Shown here piece after piece: positions 60,244-64,000 of a stretch of DNA of 64,000 bases. The stretch comes from Devosia ureilytica (GTDB taxonomy: Bacteria; Pseudomonadota; Alphaproteobacteria; Rhizobiales; Devosiaceae), in the NCBI RefSeq assembly GCF_024273195.1, contig NZ_JAMZCU010000003.1, positions 62,001 through 126,000 on the forward strand, given 5' to 3'. The notes beneath the pieces are model-generated. The model did no database searches. It saw nothing but the letters and a program-made list of their open reading frames with translations, and had not been told where the DNA came from. A program made the position numbers and the translations under genes. How positions within the stretch are numbered: position 1 is the stretch's first letter; the number at the start of each line of letters is the position of its first letter.

Positions 60244-60923
60244 GCCACTGCCTCGCTTGAGAGAGCGACAAGTCGCCCGTGGTCGAGCCGGATAACGCTA
60301 TCGGCGGCTCCGATCACGACAGGATCATGGCTGACGACGATGACAGATTTGCCCGCCCTGGACAGGACCTGGAACTGTTCGGCCAGACCCTTGGAATTGG
60401 TGATGTCCAGACTTGCCGTCGGCTCATCCGCAAACAGGATCGGCGGATCGAAAACAAGGGCACGCGCCAATGCAATGCGCTGCTGTTCTCCGCGGGAATA
60501 GCTGCTGATCTGGCGCTTTTCGTCAGGCACGCCCAGCTGCGCCAGAAGCTGCCGCGCCTTGCCACGCACCTGCCGGTCGGAAAAGGCCGAGAAATAGGCT
60601 GCGACGGTCACGTTCTGATAGGCCGTCATCTCTTCGATGAGGTTGAAATTCTGGAACACGAACCCCGCATGGCGGCGGCGCCAATCGTCGCGCTGCCCCT
60701 CGTGCATCGGGACGATATCCTGGCCAGACCAGGCGATGCTGCCCTGGCTGGGGCGCAGCAGGCCGCTCAGCAGGTAAAGCAGAGTGGTCTTGCCCGAGCC
60801 GGAGGGGCCGGTAATGACCACAAATCGCCCAGCGGGCACGGAGAGTTCGGGAATGTGCACGGCCGCGCGCGCATTGGCGTCAGCGGTGTCGAAGCGGTGC
60901 AGCAGGCCGGAAACCGTCAGCAT
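60240..60923 (-). CDS. ABC transporter ATP-binding protein (LolD/MacB type)
   Basis: 227 aa. Walker A GPSGSGKT, Q-loop FVFQNFNLIEEM, signature YSRGEQQRIALARAL (S-R-G-E-Q, a common variant) and Walker B PPILFADEPTASLD, in the size range of LolD/MacB partners of FtsX-type permeases. ATG 60923 lies one base after the stop of the DUF3299-type gene. Together with its neighbours it forms a three-gene operon. Confidence 0.92.
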   Translation of the reverse strand: MLTVSGLLHRFDTADANARAAVHIPELSVPAGRFVVITGPSGSGKTTLLYLLSGLLRPSQGSIAWSGQDIVPMHEGQRDDWRRRHAGFVFQNFNLIEEMTAYQNVTVAAYFSAFSDRQVRGKARQLLAQLGVPDEKRQISSYSRGEQQRIALARALVFDPPILFADEPTASLDITNSKGLAEQFQVLSRAGKSVIVVSHDPVVIGAADSVIRLDHGRLVALSSEAVA

Positions 60924-60924
60924 T

Positions 60925-61359
60925 TCAGACGCGCCAGTGCTCGGCCTCGGTGACGCGGACACGCGACACGAAGCCAAGTTCTTGATCGGTGTAGTCGCCC
61001 AGGCGCAGGGTACCGCCGACGGCAATGGGCACATTGAACGGCGTCACGGAAATGATGTCGCGCGCATAGATTGAGACGATGTCGCGCGGCCAATCCGCTG
61101 CGCTGTCACAGAATGGGCAGACGGACATGGGAATTTTGGTGAGCACGAAGAAGGCGGACTCAGCCTTTAGCGGCGGCGCCATGAAGCCCTCCAGTTGCAC
61201 CGCCTTGCCGTCGTTGGCCATGGCAAAGTCTGAGAAAGACCCGTCGGCATTGTAGAGCTCGCGCATCCTGACCAGTTCTGCACTCGAGGCAGCGCGGATC
61301 AAAGCGGGCGCGGCCAGCACTGACGTGGCGGCTGCGGCAATGAAATGGCGGCGACGCAT
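60925..61359 (-). CDS. Tat-exported DUF3299-like protein of the ABC cluster
   Basis: 144 aa. A twin-arginine signal (RRRHFIAAAATSVLAAPAL, residues 2-20) directs a folded protein to the periplasm. The mature part has KAVQLEGFMAPPL and a C-P-F-C pair in MSVCPFCDSAADWP, as in DUF3299 proteins such as PA4066 of Pseudomonas. It may bind a metal or be redox-active. AAGGAG precedes ATG 61359. First gene of the operon with the ATPase and permease. Confidence 0.75.
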   Translation of the reverse strand: MRRRHFIAAAATSVLAAPALIRAASSAELVRMRELYNADGSFSDFAMANDGKAVQLEGFMAPPLKAESAFFVLTKIPMSVCPFCDSAADWPRDIVSIYARDIISVTPFNVPIAVGGTLRLGDYTDQELGFVSRVRVTEAEHWRV

Positions 61360-61427
61360 CGCATTCTCCTTGAAAACGGCACGAGGAGGCCCGCCTTTCG
61401 ACGAGCCTCCCAAAGGTTTCCGCGGGC

Positions 61428-62915
61428 TTATTCAGCCGAAACGGCGTGGTTCATCACGTGGAAGATGTAGTTCTGTTCCTGCGTGCCCGAGAGCAGATGG
61501 GCCCACGGACCCTTGGCCCAGGAGGCGACGTCTTCACCCGAATGGGTTTCGCCGCCCATTGGAATGAGTGCCTGCTGCAGGTAGTCGACGTCCAGGGCTT
61601 CTTCCTGGGTCACGGTCGGGCGGGTGCCGAAGTAGGAACCGTCGGCCTGTTCGGTGAGAACCGAACCGGCGCCGTTGAGGTAGCCCACGACCGAATAGGG
61701 CTTGCCGTCGTCAGCCAGCATGGGCTCGCCGGTATGCTCGACACCGTCGCTGTTGACGCCCATGCAAAGACCGGTGATTGGCGTGCCGCGGCCGCAATAG
61801 CCGTTAAAGGCAATGGCGTGCTCGTGGTCGGCGGTGACGATGATGAGGGTATCTTCGTCATTGGTCATTTCATCGGCCCGGGCGACAGCCTCGGCGAAGG
61901 CCACGCCGTCCATGAAGGCGCGATTGGCATTGCCAGCGTGGTTCGCATGGTCGACGCGGCCACCTTCGACCATCAGGTAGAAGCCGTCTTCATTGCCTTC
62001 CATCGCCTTGATGGCAGCAACGGTCATGTCGGCAACCGAAGGCTCGGTTTCCGGGCGTTCGGTTTCGTAGCTCATGTCCGAATTGGTGAACAGGCCAAGC
62101 ATTGGCGCACCGGCCTCGGCAGCCTCAAGACCGGCAAGGTCGCTGACAAAATGGGCACCGGCCGCTTCGGCGCGGGCCACCAGGTCGAGATCGTCCTTGC
62201 GGCTGGAATCGCCATCATGAACGGTCTTGACGCCAGTCGGGACGAAATTGCGGGCGCCGCCACCGAGCAGAACGTCGAGCGTGCCGGCCTCCATGGCTTC
62301 AATGGCCTGGATGGCGATGTCGGTGCAGCCTTCCGGCGCCGTTGCCTCCCAATTGCGATTGGCAGTCTTGGCATAGACGGCGGCGGGGGTAGCGTGGGTG
62401 GCGCGTGCAGTGGAAACCACACCAACCGACTTGCCGCTTTCCGAAACGATCTCGGAGAACAGGGTAACCTTGTTGCCCTCTTCGCTGGCGCAATTGTCGT
62501 GGCGGCCATCTTCGCTGAGGTTGATGGTGTTGAACACCTGCTTGACGCCCGAATTCATGGCGCCGGCCGTCGGAGCGGAGTCCGGGGTCTGGGCGTTGAT
62601 GTTGTAGGTCTTGATCAGCGCGGTATAGGGATATTCTTCATAAGGCAGGACGTGCTCTTCGCCGAGCTTGCCTTCCAACTGGCCGGCGAACAGGCGCACG
62701 GCATAGTTCGTACCGACGCCCTGGCCATCGGCCACAAACAGAATGACGTTCTTGGCCTTGCCGGTATTGGGCTGCGTGGCGATCATCGCCTGCAGCTTGG
62801 CGTCGGCATCGGTGTACCAGACGCTGTCGGACTGAACGATGTCCTGGGAAAGGACCGGAAAGGACATGCCGAAGGCGGAAACGCCAGCCAGCAGAATGCG
62901 TGCAACACGATTCAT
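61428..62915 (-). CDS. phoA: Alkaline phosphatase (PhoA family)
   Basis: 495 aa periplasmic enzyme that frees phosphate from monoesters. A signal peptide (1-23) is followed by D63 in VADGQGVG, the nucleophile S113 in TPDSAPTAGAM, metal ligands in MVEGGRVDHANHAGN and VTADHEHA, and a late histidine in GGETHSGEDV. Two zinc ions and one magnesium ion are expected. Three PhoB-type repeats lie upstream. The adjacent ABC/DUF3299 operon, possibly for zinc, starts 68 bases downstream on the same strand. Confidence 0.94.
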   Translation of the reverse strand: MNRVARILLAGVSAFGMSFPVLSQDIVQSDSVWYTDADAKLQAMIATQPNTGKAKNVILFVADGQGVGTNYAVRLFAGQLEGKLGEEHVLPYEEYPYTALIKTYNINAQTPDSAPTAGAMNSGVKQVFNTINLSEDGRHDNCASEEGNKVTLFSEIVSESGKSVGVVSTARATHATPAAVYAKTANRNWEATAPEGCTDIAIQAIEAMEAGTLDVLLGGGARNFVPTGVKTVHDGDSSRKDDLDLVARAEAAGAHFVSDLAGLEAAEAGAPMLGLFTNSDMSYETERPETEPSVADMTVAAIKAMEGNEDGFYLMVEGGRVDHANHAGNANRAFMDGVAFAEAVARADEMTNDEDTLIIVTADHEHAIAFNGYCGRGTPITGLCMGVNSDGVEHTGEPMLADDGKPYSVVGYLNGAGSVLTEQADGSYFGTRPTVTQEEALDVDYLQQALIPMGGETHSGEDVASWAKGPWAHLLSGTQEQNYIFHVMNHAVSAE

Positions 62916-63002
62916 TGCAAATTCTCCATGCGCATTAGATGCGAGCCGCGTCGCCCTCTGCGCACGGCAGACATCGAACTAGGGCGGGGGCGTATCATCG
63001 CG

Positions 63003-63030
63003 GTGACAGCGCCGTGACATTGCCGTGACA
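63003..63030 (-). promoter_or_regulatory. Pho box (three TGTCAC repeats, 11-bp period)
   Basis: On the minus strand TGTCAC occurs three times, exactly 11 bases apart (plus strand GTGACA at 63003, 63014 and 63025). This is the spacing of PhoB binding units. It lies about 90-115 bases upstream of phoA and could also affect the divergent ycjX. Confidence 0.75.
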
Positions 63031-63128
63031 ATTCCCGCTGCGCCCGGGCAGCGCCGAAGCCATCGCCACACATGCCCTTGCAATGCGCCGCCCGGGCCCT
63101 AACTTGTTCTGACACTGGGGACACAGCC

Positions 63129-64000
63129 TTGCCGCAGCCGCCGACGACCATCACCGACGAACTGGGCATTGCCCTCTCCAACCTGGCTGACAGCGCCACC
63201 GGCATCCTGACGCCAACTTTGCGCCTCGGCGTGACCGGCCTAAGCCGCGCCGGCAAGACTATTTTCATCACTGCCCTGGTGCACAATCTGCTGACCCAAG
63301 GTCGCCTGCCCGGATTTGCGCCGCTGGCCGATGGGCGGTTCATCGGCGCAAAACTGGCGGAATACCCTGACGCCACCATCCCTCGCTTTGCCTATGAGCA
63401 GCATCTGGCGGCGCTGACTGCCAATCCACCCGTGTGGCCGGAAAGCACGCGCCGGATCTCGCAACTTCGGATCGTCCTGAAATTCCAGTCGGCCAAATGG
63501 TGGGCCGGCCTGACCGGGCCCGCCACGCTCAATCTCGATATCGTCGACTATCCCGGGGAATGGCTGCTGGACCTGCCGCTCCTTGGCCTGAGCTTTGCGG
63601 AGTGGAGCGCCGAGGCCCTGGCGCGCGCCCGCCAGCCGGGACACGCCAAGGAAGCAGCCGAGTTCCTCAAGGCGCTCGACAGCATGGATGTGTCCAAGGA
63701 TGCCAGCGACAGCGAAGCCGAGCGCATGGCCTCGACATTCACCACCTACCTGCGCCGCAGCCGCGAGCATGGGGCGCTTTCAACGCTGCCGCCGGGCCGC
63801 TTCCTCCTGCCGGGGGACCTCGAAGGCTCGCCGGCCCTCACCTTTGCGCCCCTGCCCCGGCCGGGCGTCCCCGTGCGACATGGCATGCTTTATGCCATGC
63901 TCGAAGGCCGCTTCGAGGCCTACAAGACACAGGTGGTGCGCCCATTCTTCCGTGATCACTTTGCCCGCCTCGACCGTCAGGTGGTGCTGGTCGATACGCT
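63129..64000 (+). CDS. ycjX: YcjX-family P-loop (GTPase-like) protein, partial (3' end outside window)
   Basis: About 290 codons are in the window. The P-loop GLSRAGKT is at about residues 37-44, followed by NLDIVDYPGEWLLDLPLLG (Walker B/DYPG, typical of the YcjX/DUF463 family) and the segment FAPLPRPG. In E. coli ycjX belongs to the stress regulon with ycjF. No ATG fits; TTG 63129 gives the usual short lead and has GGGGA upstream. Divergent from phoA. Confidence 0.88.
   Translation, partial: MPQPPTTITDELGIALSNLADSATGILTPTLRLGVTGLSRAGKTIFITALVHNLLTQGRLPGFAPLADGRFIGAKLAEYPDATIPRFAYEQHLAALTANPPVWPESTRRISQLRIVLKFQSAKWWAGLTGPATLNLDIVDYPGEWLLDLPLLGLSFAEWSAEALARARQPGHAKEAAEFLKALDSMDVSKDASDSEAERMASTFTTYLRRSREHGALSTLPPGRFLLPGDLEGSPALTFAPLPRPGVPVRHGMLYAMLEGRFEAYKTQVVRPFFRDHFARLDRQVVLVDT

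Noticed and set aside
1..64000. Mobile elements, prophage, tRNA or rRNA genes
   Set aside because: No transposase, integrase, cloverleaf or rRNA core sequence was recognised in any gap on either strand.

Overview
The window is GC-rich alphaproteobacterial DNA. It most resembles a member of Hyphomicrobiales close to Devosia; this is inferred from remembered protein likeness, since no search was run. Supporting signs are FliX, FlbT, FlaF and CckA, a DksA of the type without zinc cysteines, recA preceded by GTTC/GAAC-type SOS boxes, and TTAA-N7-TTAA (CtrA-type) boxes in front of flagellar operons. Genes are dense on both strands and no gene-free stretch exceeds about 290 bp. No rRNA, tRNA, CRISPR array, insertion sequence or prophage was seen.

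Layout. Bases 1-20,700 are mixed housekeeping: ttcA (cut by the left edge), sbmA/bacA, rpsD, an MFS exporter, a TrmJ-type RNA methyltransferase, two tandem GNAT acetyltransferases, a GFA/TfoX pair, icd, a VWA protein with repeated beta modules, a GDPD-like gene, a DMT permease, alaS, recA, an FAH/AKR sugar-type pair, an ArsR/SRPBCC pair and a DUF2237 gene. Bases 20,700-38,800 begin with the cell-cycle kinase gene cckA. Then come flgB-flgC-fliE-fliQ-fliR-flhB (minus), fliO-fliP (plus), an 1115-residue repeat protein, fliL-fliM-DUF6468-motE (minus) and flgF-flgG-flgA-flgH (plus). Bases 38,800-43,400 interrupt the flagellar genes with an M32 carboxypeptidase, a curli cassette (curlin-repeat protein, CsgH, curlin-repeat protein), a YCII protein and dksA. 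Bases 43,400-56,900 return to motility: fliX, flgI-flgJ-flgN-like, two large flagellins, flbT-flaF, and flgE-flgK-flgL (minus). Bases 57,000-64,000 hold an unknown P-loop ATPase, metA, an ABC/DUF3299 cluster that looks zinc-related, alkaline phosphatase behind a three-repeat Pho box, and ycjX (cut by the right edge). The flagellar genes fliF, fliG, fliN, fliI, flhA, motA and motB are not here.

How it fits together. The motility promoters show a layered cis-regulatory plan like that of Caulobacter. CtrA-type boxes sit before the early export and switch genes and fliX. Sigma-54 (-24/-12) promoters sit before flgF, flgI and flgE. Palindromes of the form CGGCA-N5-TGCCG, resembling ftr sites for the FliX partner FlbD, lie about 85-150 bp upstream of each sigma-54 promoter, and one overlaps the early flgB promoter region. 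With cckA in the same neighbourhood and FlbT/FlaF beside the flagellins, the window encodes much of the flagellum together with several of its regulators. A family of paired palindromes (CCCTCGGG/CCCGAGGG) recurs in four intergenic regions.
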